64,000 bases of DNA, from the NCBI GenBank assembly GCA_002104935.1, contig MCGT01000017.1, positions 124,001 to 188,000 on the forward strand, written 5' to 3'. The notes under the pieces are model-generated. The model was not told the DNA's origin, did not search any database, and saw only the letters and a program-made list of their open reading frames with translations. This DNA comes from Hesseltinella vesiculosa (lineage: Eukaryota > Mucoromycota > Mucoromycetes > Mucorales > Cunninghamellaceae). How positions within the stretch are numbered: position 1 is the first letter of the stretch; every line of letters starts with the position of its first letter. The position numbers and the translations under genes are program-made. Below are positions 10,175 through 19,790 of the stretch, piece after piece.

Positions 10175-11971
10175 ATGATGGTTCCATTGGAGGTAGTCGG
10201 CTACATTCTTCAACAATTACAACCTCACCAGTTGTTTGTCACATCCACTGTATCTTGTGATTGGTCTCGATTGTCCCATGATATTATGTACCGAAAAATT
10301 TACATTCGCACGAGTCGTCAATGGGAACGCTTCATAGCCTCATTGCAATCCTTGTCGCTTGCCAATCGTGAAGCCATCCGTGTCGTTCGTATCGATGGGC
10401 AAGTTCTGAAGCTCGAAACCGGCAATGCTGTTACTGACCTTACCATCCTCGGATCCCTCTGCCCTCGTCTTGAAGAATTTGCCATCCTGAAGTTCGAGGA
10501 TGCCATTGGGATAGTGGAGGACACCTCTCATTGTGGTACTTGGTTACAGGGCATGGCATCCTTTGATGGTGCAAACCTTCCTCTCTTTCCTTTTATACGC
10601 TGCATTGGTACGTATATGAACTATCCAGCCTTTGATCGCTACACCGTTGTTTTAGGCCAGCTTACCAGACTCACCATGACGACACAGCAGCTTGGCCACC
10701 AGTTAGCCTTGCAGCGACTGCCAAGCGTGCCGGCCATGTTTCCAGCCCTGGAAACATTAGAAATTGGCCATGGAAATTTCAGCAGTTACCTGAGTGCATC
10801 TACACTGGTTTGTGTGCTGCATCACTGTCCCCGTCTACGGCGCCTGTCAATGAACGAACTCCATCTTTATGACCATCGCTTGACTGAGGCCCCAGCTGCT
10901 CAAACCTCGGTCGAATGCTTAGCCTTCAACGCCATGAATATTGACACAAGTGAATGGATCCCCTTGTTTACCACAATGTTCCCAGCCTTGCGATCATTGT
11001 GTTTGGATTTCCACTTTAAACTAGGTATGCAACGCATTGGTGGGATGGCACAGGGGTTCTCGGACTGGATCATTGGCAGCAGCTCTTTGACATCACTTCG
11101 CATCAAGGAACTTGTGGAAGCCTCGACGATGACCAGTGTATTGGAAAAACTGATGGACGCAGCAAGTAGTGGTGCTTGGGACCACCAGCTGAAACATTTT
11201 GGTCTAACCGGTGAGCCTGTGCGTAGAGTCCCATCTACTGACCGCCTCCTTGAGCGTGATAGTAGTGCCTTGGTGCGCTCGCTGGATTCACTGCAACTGG
11301 ATTTGTCTTTATTCTACAATCGGTCACAGCCAAATCAGCGGGTTGGCAAAAGCAACCTTTCCTGCAAGCGATTCCGTATGTTTCCTCCTTGCAACCTTGC
11401 ACCCAGCACCCTGGTGAATCTCAGAACGCTGCGTTTGCAAAAAAGCGGTGACAGAATCAAGACGTCGTTGAATTGGCTGTTGCACGTGTGCCCGAATATC
11501 CGCTCTACCGCTCTTTGTGGATTCATCGTTCAGATAGATGCCTGCGAGCTCCACCACCCAAGTCCACTGTCCGTCAAAAGTGGTCTTACTGAGCTGGCCC
11601 TCAAGCGATGCATGGTCAACTGTGCTAGTGACTTTTTATCATTCCTACAACGCGACCTCCCACGATTGTCGTCGCTGACCTTGTCCTATGTCAACCTTTT
11701 GGGCATGCTCTCGGAACCTAACCTGGACTTTGGCGACCGGCTGATGAAGCTCTTGTGGATTGAAGCCATCGCAACGAACGGCAAGGTGTGCACGTCGCTG
11801 CGCTTGGAAGAAACTCAGCATTTTGCAAAACAGACCTGGTTTGACACTCCTCCAGACTCCAAGCGCATAAAAGACCACCTCCCTTCGGACCGAGAGCACA
11901 CTTTCCATGTCAGGTGTAGGCTTGCCGACCAAGTACTTTTTGATCTGCCCGGGTCTGATCCCATCCTTTAG
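10175..11971 (+). CDS. F-box/LRR array protein (598 aa)
   Basis: Single exon. Two adjacent ATGs (10175, 10178); the first aligns with the starts of the paralogues (M-x-V-P-L-E). F-box residues 1-45: 'VPLEVVGYILQQLQPHQLF', 'VSCDWSRLSHDIMYRKI'. LRR body includes 'LVCVLHHCPRLRRLSMNEL' and 'LNWLLHVCPNIRSTALCGF'; C-terminal signature 'FHVRCRLADQVLF'. The leader contains a run of more than 20 T about 75 nt upstream. Intact, same subfamily as 3554 and 8153. Confidence 0.85.
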   Translation: MMVPLEVVGYILQQLQPHQLFVTSTVSCDWSRLSHDIMYRKIYIRTSRQWERFIASLQSLSLANREAIRVVRIDGQVLKLETGNAVTDLTILGSLCPRLEEFAILKFEDAIGIVEDTSHCGTWLQGMASFDGANLPLFPFIRCIGTYMNYPAFDRYTVVLGQLTRLTMTTQQLGHQLALQRLPSVPAMFPALETLEIGHGNFSSYLSASTLVCVLHHCPRLRRLSMNELHLYDHRLTEAPAAQTSVECLAFNAMNIDTSEWIPLFTTMFPALRSLCLDFHFKLGMQRIGGMAQGFSDWIIGSSSLTSLRIKELVEASTMTSVLEKLMDAASSGAWDHQLKHFGLTGEPVRRVPSTDRLLERDSSALVRSLDSLQLDLSLFYNRSQPNQRVGKSNLSCKRFRMFPPCNLAPSTLVNLRTLRLQKSGDRIKTSLNWLLHVCPNIRSTALCGFIVQIDACELHHPSPLSVKSGLTELALKRCMVNCASDFLSFLQRDLPRLSSLTLSYVNLLGMLSEPNLDFGDRLMKLLWIEAIATNGKVCTSLRLEETQHFAKQTWFDTPPDSKRIKDHLPSDREHTFHVRCRLADQVLFDLPGSDPIL

Positions 11972-12167
11972 AATACCCCCCTTTTTTCTCACGGTTCCCT
12001 TTGCATGTCATAGGTAAGCTACCAAAAAGTAAGCCTAGATCGAATAAAAATGAAAGTCTTTGGTGGTCCTGAGCGGAGTATCGTGCTCTGAAGTCGCCGC
12101 TTGGACGTTGGCCAGCAGCTGTGACCCAATGCCAAGTTTATCTTTTTTTTCATTTTGTTTTTGTTTA

Positions 12168-13970
12168 ATGTCGATTCCACTGGAGATTGTAACCGATATT
12201 CTTCTGGAATTGCAACCCTACCAGTTGCTGATCGCGGCTACTGTATCACGCGCATGGTCTGAGCTATCACTTGCTTGCTTGTATCGACGTGTTCACCTCC
12301 ACACGACGATCCACCAAAAGCGTTTCCTGGCAGCATTGGAATCCTTGCCCCTCACCAATCGCGAAGCCATCCGTGCTCTTAATCTTAATGCCGGTGATGA
12401 CGTCGACCTTGAGTTTGCTCTAGTGATCTTCGGCGCCCAATGTCCAAATCTTGAAGAGATTTCATTTGCTAGCTCGGACGATGGCACGGAGCCCTCGTCT
12501 CGTATTGCTGCTTGGTGCCATGGTGCACCAACCTTCCCTGTTGACTTACCTCTATTCCCTTTTATCCGTTGCATTGGATGCATATTGGACGGAAAAGCTT
12601 TGGATCGGTACCGACCCTCTTTCCACCAGCTCACCATGCTCGCCCTCACTGCGAAACAACTGCTATGCCAAGTGAACTCGAATGGCGACGCACAATCGCC
12701 AACGGCCTTATTTCCAGCCATGCAAACATTGGCGGTGATCGGTGATCCTTGGACATCCTCGTTGGACGCTTCTGATTTTGCCTGGCTCCAGCATCACTGC
12801 CCTCGTCTTCATCACTTATCACTGAGAGACCTCCGTCTTGCCAACCCTCATTTTTCAGCGTCAGTGCCGGTCCAGCTCTCTATGGAATTCTTGGACTTGA
12901 ACGGCATCGAACTTGAGGATGCCGGATGGTTCCCTCTGTTTGCTTCGATGTACCCAGCTTTAGAATCGCTGCTCTTATTCATTCAGTTTGGTGAGCAGGC
13001 GCAGCCATTGGATGGGGTGGACATAGCTGTACACCGTGCCGAGCTTGCGCGGCAGCGTTTTGACGAGATGACGCAGGAGATCTCCGACTGGATTATCGGC
13101 TGCAAATATTTGACGACGCTCTACATCAAGCGACTCGGCACCGCCTCTACGATGAGCGATATTTTGGAAAAGCTGATGGATTTGGTTTGCCTCGGTATTT
13201 GGAACAGTAAGCTGAAACGCTTTGCTCTCTCCGGCAAGCCTACGCACAGATGCAAATCCGCTGACCGTTTCTTTGAAAGAACTGGTAGTGCCTTGGTGAG
13301 CTCACTGGACTCGCTGACCTTGAATGTGCTTTATTTTCACGACCGACATCGGCGATACCCGCGCATTAACAACACCGACTATTCCTGCACTCAATCACCT
13401 ATGTTTCCTTCATGCAATCTCGCACCCTGCGCTTTGGCAAACCTGACATCCATGCATCTGCAACAAGGCTATGGAAAAATCAAGACGTCTTTGAATTGGG
13501 TATTGCAGTTGTGCCCAAGTCTGCGCTCCGTTGGGTTTCGAAGAATGACCATCCAGACCGACACCTGCCATCACCACCATCAGCATCCCTTCGTTGCAAC
13601 ATCCAATCACCCTCTAACCGAGCTCACCTTCGACGGATGCATGGTCATCGACACGGACGCTTTTTTCCCCTTCCTGCATGAACTACCTCGGCTGACCTCT
13701 CTGACACTGAATCGAGTCGGCTTTTTGGAGTTGAAATCGGAACCCTGTTTGGACCTTGGTCACTTGCTGCTTGATCGTCTGTGGCTCGCAGGGATATCGA
13801 TAGGCATCTACAGATGTTCATCCATGCGTCTCCTGGAAAGGTGCAGCTCCACCCAAAGGACATTGTCTGCTACTCAGCCAGACTCTTACAACACAGGTTA
13901 TTGTTTACGTGTTAGCTGTGGCCTTGTCGAGCAAGTTTACTTTAACCAATCTGCCCCTTTGTTGCTGTAG
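12168..13970 (+). CDS. F-box/LRR array protein (600 aa)
   Basis: Single exon. The open frame extends upstream to 12060, but the ATG at 12168 is chosen because it gives M-S-I-P-L-E-I-V, aligned to all paralogues, and follows the usual T-rich leader. F-box: 'IPLEIVTDILLELQPYQLL', 'VSRAWSELSLACLYRRV'. LRR body: 'FAWLQHHCPRLHHLSLRDL', 'LNWVLQLCPSLRSVGFRRM'. C-terminal signature 'LRVSCGLVEQVYF'. It resembles 14449 and the truncated first copy more than 3554-10175, defining a second subfamily. Confidence 0.85.
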   Translation: MSIPLEIVTDILLELQPYQLLIAATVSRAWSELSLACLYRRVHLHTTIHQKRFLAALESLPLTNREAIRALNLNAGDDVDLEFALVIFGAQCPNLEEISFASSDDGTEPSSRIAAWCHGAPTFPVDLPLFPFIRCIGCILDGKALDRYRPSFHQLTMLALTAKQLLCQVNSNGDAQSPTALFPAMQTLAVIGDPWTSSLDASDFAWLQHHCPRLHHLSLRDLRLANPHFSASVPVQLSMEFLDLNGIELEDAGWFPLFASMYPALESLLLFIQFGEQAQPLDGVDIAVHRAELARQRFDEMTQEISDWIIGCKYLTTLYIKRLGTASTMSDILEKLMDLVCLGIWNSKLKRFALSGKPTHRCKSADRFFERTGSALVSSLDSLTLNVLYFHDRHRRYPRINNTDYSCTQSPMFPSCNLAPCALANLTSMHLQQGYGKIKTSLNWVLQLCPSLRSVGFRRMTIQTDTCHHHHQHPFVATSNHPLTELTFDGCMVIDTDAFFPFLHELPRLTSLTLNRVGFLELKSEPCLDLGHLLLDRLWLAGISIGIYRCSSMRLLERCSSTQRTLSATQPDSYNTGYCLRVSCGLVEQVYFNQSAPLLL

Positions 13971-14093
13971 TGTTTGTGCATGGCGAAAACGGAGTTTGAA
14001 GTGAATTAAACAATAAAGGAGGCGCAGGCGACCTCCCCTTTTTATTTTTACCCTTTTTCGGTTTTCTTTTCAACGTCAGTCTGGCTGAATCCT

Positions 14094-14117
<24 letters not shown>

Positions 14118-14124
<7 letters not shown>

Positions 14125-14330
14125 GGTTGTCCTCTCTGAACCTGAGACTAGTTAGTCTCTTGAGAAGAAGTAAGCCGGGGCCTTTGGACAGAGTTCAGGC
14201 ATTCCAGGCCCAGAGATGTGCACTTCAGGCGTTTCAGCACCCGGGGATCAAGGGTGGCTCTGATTTCAGCCCTCAAATCGACATTGATGGAAACTCCAGA
14301 CTGTCGCCCTCTTTTGAATGATCAAGCCAC
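14118..14330 (+). pseudogene. Possible C-terminal F-box/LRR fragment
   Basis: After a T-run, the plus frame reads 'HRLSSLNLRLVSLLRRSKPG' and 'PLD', recalling 'LPRLSSLTLSYVNLLGMLSE' plus 'PNLD' near the C-terminus of intact copies. The match is short and the rest is unrecognisable, so this is only a tentative relic. Confidence 0.3.
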
Positions 14331-14448
14331 TTTTCCATTCATCATTTAAAAGTCAGCTAGGATGGAGAAAAAAAGATGCGCAGGACGTGTTCCTTTCACT
14401 TTTTTTTATTATTTTTAATTTTTTTCGTATCACATGTGAATTGCATCA

Positions 14449-16272
14449 ATGACGCTGCCACTGGAGATTATCGACGTCGTCTTTCAGAATTTGCAAACGA
14501 AGCACTTGCTGGTCATGGCGACTGTATCACTTGCTTGGTCCCATCTGTCACTTGGTCACTTGTATCGAACTGTTTATATTCCTTCAACTCGCCATCGGAA
14601 ACAGTTCCTAGTGGCATTGCAGTCATTACCTCTTACCTCTCGTGAAGCTATCCGTGCGATTCATTTGAATAGCTGGCTTTCACAAAGCGAAATAAACGAC
14701 CTTGATCCCGATATAGCAACCCTGGGGTTCCTCTGCCCACGGCTTGAAGAGTTTACCTTTGTGACGCTGAACGACACCAATGCGCCTGCTTCACACTTTG
14801 CTATTTGGATAAAGAGCGCACCAGCCTTTCATGTAGACTTGCCTCTCTTCCCATTTATGCGCTGCATTGGCACCTATTTGCACGAGAAAGCACTGGATCG
14901 GTACCGGATCGTTTTCGACCAGCTTACAAGCCTCGCTCTCACCGATCAACAACTACTCAGCCATATAAATCCACGGCATCAACAGCTATCATCGATGCTA
15001 GCCGTGTTTCCTGCCCTGGAAACACTGGATCTTATTTCCGAGAGCCGTACTTCCTCCTTGGACGCTTTGCATTTTACTTGGCTCCAGCATCACTGCCCCC
15101 GTCTTCGTCATATGTCATTGAGAGACTTATGCCTTGCAAGTTCTCAGCTGACGACCGCGGCACCTATCCTACTCTCGGTAGAGCTTTTGGCTCTGAAAAA
15201 TGTCAAAGTCGAATCGAGTGAATGGTTCCCCCTGCTTGCGTCGATGTGTCCAGCATTAAAGACGCTGTTCGTAGATATCAATACTGGCGATCTAGCGCTG
15301 CCTTGGATTGGGGCGGCTGTTCCGCAATCGCGCCCTAGCCTGGAGCAACATGGTTTTAATACGATGACACAAGAGATCTCGGACTGGATTACTGGCTGCA
15401 GCTCTTTGGCGACGCTCCACATTAGACGGCTTGGTGCGCCCTCAACGATTACTGGTGTTTTGGAAAATATGATGGACATGGCTCAACTTGGCACCTGGGA
15501 CTGTCGGCTGAAACGCTTCGCTCTTGCTGGTGAGCCGATGCACAGAACAGAGTCTGCTGACCAACTCTTTGGAAGTCGGGGCAGCGCTATTTTAGGGTCT
15601 CTGGATACACTGCACCTGAACTTGGCAAACCTTTACGACCAGCATACCTCGTCAACGCTCGCCTTGAATAATAATGACTTCTCTTGTGCCGGAAAACCTA
15701 TCTTCCCTATGTGCAGCCGCGCTCCTACTGCTCTGACAAATCTGACATCTCTATACCTGCAGCAATGCTATACAGCCACAACGTCTATGTTTGAACTGCT
15801 GCAGCTGTGCCCAAATTTGCGCTCATTAGGTCTTCGAGGACTTTTTCTCCAAACTGGCGTCTGCCATCGCCATTCTCCAGACCCAGAAGCTTTTGTCAAA
15901 AGCAACCTTGCCGAGCTTGTTGTAGACAGATGCACTGTCCTCCACGCCGAGCTTTTTATTTCTTTTTTGCAACATGGACTACCTTGGCTGACGTCGCTGA
16001 CCTTGGCTAACGTTGACTTTTGGAATTTGGAATCCGACCCCATTGTGAACCTTGACAATCGTAAACTGAAACGTTTGCAACTCGCAGCTATCATGAAAGA
16101 TGGATACGCGTGCTCATCTATTTATGTCATACAAAGCCAGTTGTCTGGCCAAACCACCCGCTATGACCCTCCAGATGTCATTGATGGAAAAAGTTCTGCC
16201 CCTTTTCAAGTTGTATGCGGCGATGCTGAACAACTTCTCTTTAATAAGACCAGGTCCTCGCTTCCATTTTAA
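14449..16272 (+). CDS. F-box/LRR array protein (607 aa)
   Basis: Single exon. F-box residues 1-45: 'LPLEIIDVVFQNLQTKHLL', 'VSLAWSHLSLGHLYRTV'. LRR body: 'FTWLQHHCPRLRHMSLRDL', 'FELLQLCPNLRSLGLRGL'. Conserved 'DLPLFPFMRCIGTYL' at about residue 125 and C-terminal 'FQVVCGDAEQLLF'. A T/A-rich leader precedes the ATG. Second subfamily, with 12168. Confidence 0.85.
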   Translation: MTLPLEIIDVVFQNLQTKHLLVMATVSLAWSHLSLGHLYRTVYIPSTRHRKQFLVALQSLPLTSREAIRAIHLNSWLSQSEINDLDPDIATLGFLCPRLEEFTFVTLNDTNAPASHFAIWIKSAPAFHVDLPLFPFMRCIGTYLHEKALDRYRIVFDQLTSLALTDQQLLSHINPRHQQLSSMLAVFPALETLDLISESRTSSLDALHFTWLQHHCPRLRHMSLRDLCLASSQLTTAAPILLSVELLALKNVKVESSEWFPLLASMCPALKTLFVDINTGDLALPWIGAAVPQSRPSLEQHGFNTMTQEISDWITGCSSLATLHIRRLGAPSTITGVLENMMDMAQLGTWDCRLKRFALAGEPMHRTESADQLFGSRGSAILGSLDTLHLNLANLYDQHTSSTLALNNNDFSCAGKPIFPMCSRAPTALTNLTSLYLQQCYTATTSMFELLQLCPNLRSLGLRGLFLQTGVCHRHSPDPEAFVKSNLAELVVDRCTVLHAELFISFLQHGLPWLTSLTLANVDFWNLESDPIVNLDNRKLKRLQLAAIMKDGYACSSIYVIQSQLSGQTTRYDPPDVIDGKSSAPFQVVCGDAEQLLFNKTRSSLPF

Positions 16273-16488
16273 TATAAACACCTATCTTGTTAAATCATAT
16301 ACACTATTACAACTTCTTGACAAAATTTAATCAATCGTTTACTATACCCAAACAAATTTACCAGTGACGGCCCTGTTCTTTTTCGTTTTGGCTTGGAATT
16401 TTCGCTGAAATAAATTGCGCAATCAGGAATAACTCATATGTAAATATCGGATGTTTAATGCATTTGGGTTCAATAAAAACACGAATTA

Positions 16489-16818
16489 TTAAGCGATACA
16501 TTTGCAATGATAAAAGCCTGGCAAACTTGGTACGCATTGACTTGCATTGAAACTTCCAAAATCCTTGTCCTCCAGCCCATCACATGTGACAACTGATACT
16601 TTGCCCATGCGTGTACCTTGATATTCACAGGTGCGGAAACTATCTTCGTGTCTAGTGCAATTAATGGCAGTAAAATGACTGGTGCCTATTTCTGGCATCC
16701 CATCTACGAGAATGGTTTCGCGGCGTTTATCTTCTGAATTTTCACTGTCTTCGTCTTGGGCCATCAATCCTGGTAGGACCATCACAGCGGCCGCCAAAAA
16801 CCATTGGATTTTAACCAT
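16489..16818 (-). CDS. Small secreted six-cysteine protein (109 aa)
   Basis: N-terminal signal peptide: K at 3, hydrophobic core 'WFLAAAVMVLPGLMA' to residue 20, likely cleavage before Q21. An acidic stretch (21-30) precedes K-R-R (31-33), a possible Kex2-type site. The rest holds six cysteines at 54, 64, 79, 95, 105 and 107, enough for three disulfides. Family not recognised; size and layout fit a secreted effector-like or antimicrobial-type protein, which is inference. It is the only minus-strand gene inside the array and has a decayed duplicate at 17990-18230. No intron. Confidence 0.6.
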   Translation of the reverse strand: MVKIQWFLAAAVMVLPGLMAQDEDSENSEDKRRETILVDGMPEIGTSHFTAINCTRHEDSFRTCEYQGTRMGKVSVVTCDGLEDKDFGSFNASQCVPSLPGFYHCKCIA

Positions 16819-17989
16819 TTTTTTTTTTAGATTGCCGTATGTTCAGATATCTATCTTCATTTTATACCCTTTTCGCTACCAGGAATGATAAGCTGATTTT
16901 GGCTCACATGGATCGAGTCACGATTGGCACGGACAAAAGGAGTCGTGGAATGCGTCATCATTGTTGGCTGAAATGTGGATCGCTTTTTTTCCCCGATCGC
17001 CTCAAGCGCTGTGAATGGAAGTTCTCACCCTCGATCCGCAGAATAAAAATGCAAGAAAAACGCGTCTTTGTTCCACTTGTCCATTCCAGCCGGCATTGCA
17101 TTGTCTAAAAGCTTTAACAGCTGCCTGCAGCAATTGTTTCTAGAAGGTCCGTCTGGATGCTTCCTTTTGACTGGCTGCTGCTCTACCTTATTTTTTGAAC
17201 TTCTCATGCAGGATGACTTTCTGAGATTTACTGTAAACTGCAAAGCATGGGTTGAATTCCTCGCAATAATTGGTCTAGATTTCACGTACCAAGTCTGAGC
17301 ATGCGTGGGCGAACTAAATTACAGTTGTTTAATTTTTTACGTGAGACGCGCCTTGTTTTGAGAAAAATATGAACGGTTTTATTGCGTGAAAGCAATGTTG
17401 CATTTACCAAGAGGTATCTGAAAGAAAGGGTGTGATGTCGGGACCCTTTGGCAAACGACATTGTCCTTGGTAAACCAAAGCCGGCGCTAAAAAAAAAAGG
17501 AGCGGCAGGGGCTTGCAGACAGAGGCTGTCATTCTCTTTTCTAGGCAATTTCTTTACGTATCCGAAATAATATATTCAGCGGCTGTTGTTCAACTACGTG
17601 ATCCTAGAACCAATCTGACATACTGTATCAAGATCAGCAACTGTAATGTAAAAAAAAAAAAAAAAAAAAAAGAGAGAGAGAGAGAGTGAGAGAGAGAGTG
17701 AGAGAGAGAGTGAGAGAGAGAGAAAGTCATCCATTTATTGCCCTGTCTCCACGACATTGTACGTACATTATGCCTCTTGTGTTCATTATCAACTTTTATC
17801 TTAATTTTTTGATCCATGGTTTTTTCTCAATCATCCATAAACCTAATTTCCAAAGGTTGCAAGTTCATTAAGAAAAAAAATAATTTTTCCCAGTTGGTAG
17901 ACGTCTTCATCATTCAAAAAGAGTTTATCAAACCGTTTATGGTAAAATATTATCCCTTGTACAGTTATGCTTTGATTTTTTTTACAGAA
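16819..17989. other. Intergenic stretch
   Basis: About 1.2 kb with no supported gene. It contains a promoter-like segment up to about 16890 ('TTATACCCTTTTCGCTACCA') that recurs at 18275-18295 beside the dead copy, a polyA run at about 17650-17670 and the GA microsatellite listed separately. Confidence 0.5.
17650..17725. repeat. PolyA plus (GA)n microsatellite
   Basis: A run of about 20 A is followed by interrupted GA repeats with GTGA breaks every 10-14 nt. Simple sequence, no other meaning visible. Confidence 0.9.
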
Positions 17990-18230
17990 TTTTTAGTGAT
18001 GAGTGATGAGTGAAACAAAAGTGTATCTAAACGACCAGCAGGGAAATGCATGGAAGCTTCCAAAATCCTTGCCCTTCTCCACCCCATTACAGCTGACATA
18101 TGCATCTCCGTCCTTGTGTTGACCTTGATAATCACAGATTTGTGAACTGCCTTTGTTTCTAGTGCAGTTGGTCGCGGTCAATTCGTACTAGCTAGATTCT
18201 GTCATCCAACCATTCGATTTTAACCATTTT
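17990..18230 (-). pseudogene. Dead duplicate of the secreted cysteine protein
   Basis: The start region reads M-V-K-I-E-W like the 16489 gene, but a deletion removes the signal peptide core and brings in a stop. Downstream, 'TATNCTRNKGSSQICDYQG' and 'KDFGSFHAFPC' keep four of the six cysteines at the original spacing. The 5' flank (18231-18300) also matches that of the intact gene, so the whole locus was duplicated about 1.5 kb away in the same orientation. Confidence 0.75.
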
Positions 18231-18699
18231 TTTTGTTCATTGCGGTAAGCTCAGATACTGTGTCTAACTTTTTTATACTCTTTTCGCTACCACGAATGAT
18301 ACAGTAAGCTGATTTCTGGTCCAAAGCATGGAATGTTTTTTTTTTACCAATGCCTCTGCCATTCCCGTTCTTTTAAAAATGACGGACCATTCCAGCTTGC
18401 ATTGTTTTGCCTAAAAACTTCGACAGTCAAATCAATTGCTTCTAGAAGTGTACAGGTTGCATTTTAAGCATTTCAAACCGCCACTCCGCTTGGCTGAACC
18501 TGGTTTGAATCCTTTACAATGACTTATCTATATTTCTCGAGACAAGTCATAATGGCACATCCCTGACTTTGACAGCTATGCAACTAAATAATGTAACTTT
18601 TACCTGAAGCACGCCCTGCCTTGAAGAAAAGCGAGGGTAGCGTAGTTTATCGTGTTTTAAAGGACGAAGAGCGGACGTTAAATAAGGGAATGCAATTTT
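18231..18699. other. Intergenic stretch
   Basis: The first 70 nt are the duplicated promoter flank of the cysteine-protein copy. Beyond it no coding sequence or repeat was recognised. Confidence 0.4.
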
Positions 18700-18995
18700 T
18701 TCTTTCGTTTGGAAAAAAAAAATTAACGCTGCATGACTGTTTTAAGTGATTGGATCGATGTAAAATTTCGTAGAAATGCACTAATGCATGAATGATGACG
18801 GTACTGAAAAAATTATGTTGATTGGTGAAGATGCCCCAGCCAAGTTCTGATCAGTTTCGTTTTGAAACCTCCGATTCCCCAGCCAAAAAAAATGCTGTAA
18901 TCCCCAGTGGACTCCAAGGCGGACTGATCAATAACCACTAGGCACCGTTTCTCGAGGTAATTCCACCCAAATTTCGCATACCAGTACAAAAGGAT
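18700..18995 (+). repeat. Dispersed repeat family, copy 2
   Basis: Same landmarks as the copy at 3211: 'gattggatcgatgtaaaatt', 'gaatgatgacggtactgaaa', 'ACCAGTTTCGTTTT' type core, 'CCTCCGATTCCCCAGCC', then 'ccagtggactcc', 'ggcggactgatca' and an end 'ccacccaaatttcgcatacc' shared with the 35480 copy. Confidence 0.65.
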
Positions 18996-19790
18996 GATTA
19001 AATAACTCTGAATAAATTGACAAGTCTCTCGGATGGTGCGATGCTAGCAGGCAACCTTTACGAAAAAAAAAAAATTGGCGATTGCCATCGTGAAGAAATA
19101 GCAGGATTGAACAACCCTCCTCCACCCTCTTGCCTCTCCACCCGGCGACGATTCTCTGAATCAACTTGTTCATTGTCACCTCGACAAAAACAACAGGACA
19201 TTTCTCGTTTTTATGTCATGATCTTTTTTGCGGTGTGGGCAGTATAAATTGAAAAATTAAGGTAATGGATGAGCTGGAGAAAAAAATCAAAGAGCGTGTT
19301 CATAGCAAAAACGTTTCGGATTTTTCGTTCACGTCTTCCTACGTGGAAGAGGGTCCCAGCCCATTAGTGCAGTGTATTGTAGGCTAGTGATTTTATTCAT
19401 GATCATATCCCATCATTCATTACTCCAATGCAAAATTCAATATGTTTGAGTGATCTTTATTTTTTGTCAGTTTTTTGGTTCCTGGATCTGACCAATCAGA
19501 AACGTACGGGGCACGGACTTTGCCATCGATGCAAAGTGTGCTGAAGCATACGTGAGGTGGCCACCTTTTCCAATCCATTGCTATAATAAAGTGGTATATT
19601 TGTGGTGTTGGTGTCTATGCTTTGGCTACGGACATTGGTCTTTGGTTGCACCTCGCAACCAAAGATTGGGCTCAAACAAAAGGTGAGGCGCAATGCATTC
19701 ACATTTTGGCAGACCGAGAATTTGTACTACGCTGAAGGTGCCTGATTTTTTTTTCTTTTTCTTTTTTTTTTTCGATCAACTCATAATTGA
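18996..19790. other. Intergenic stretch
   Basis: About 800 nt with scattered short frames only; none has family resemblance. It ends in the T-rich leader (19746-19772) of the next array gene. Confidence 0.45.
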
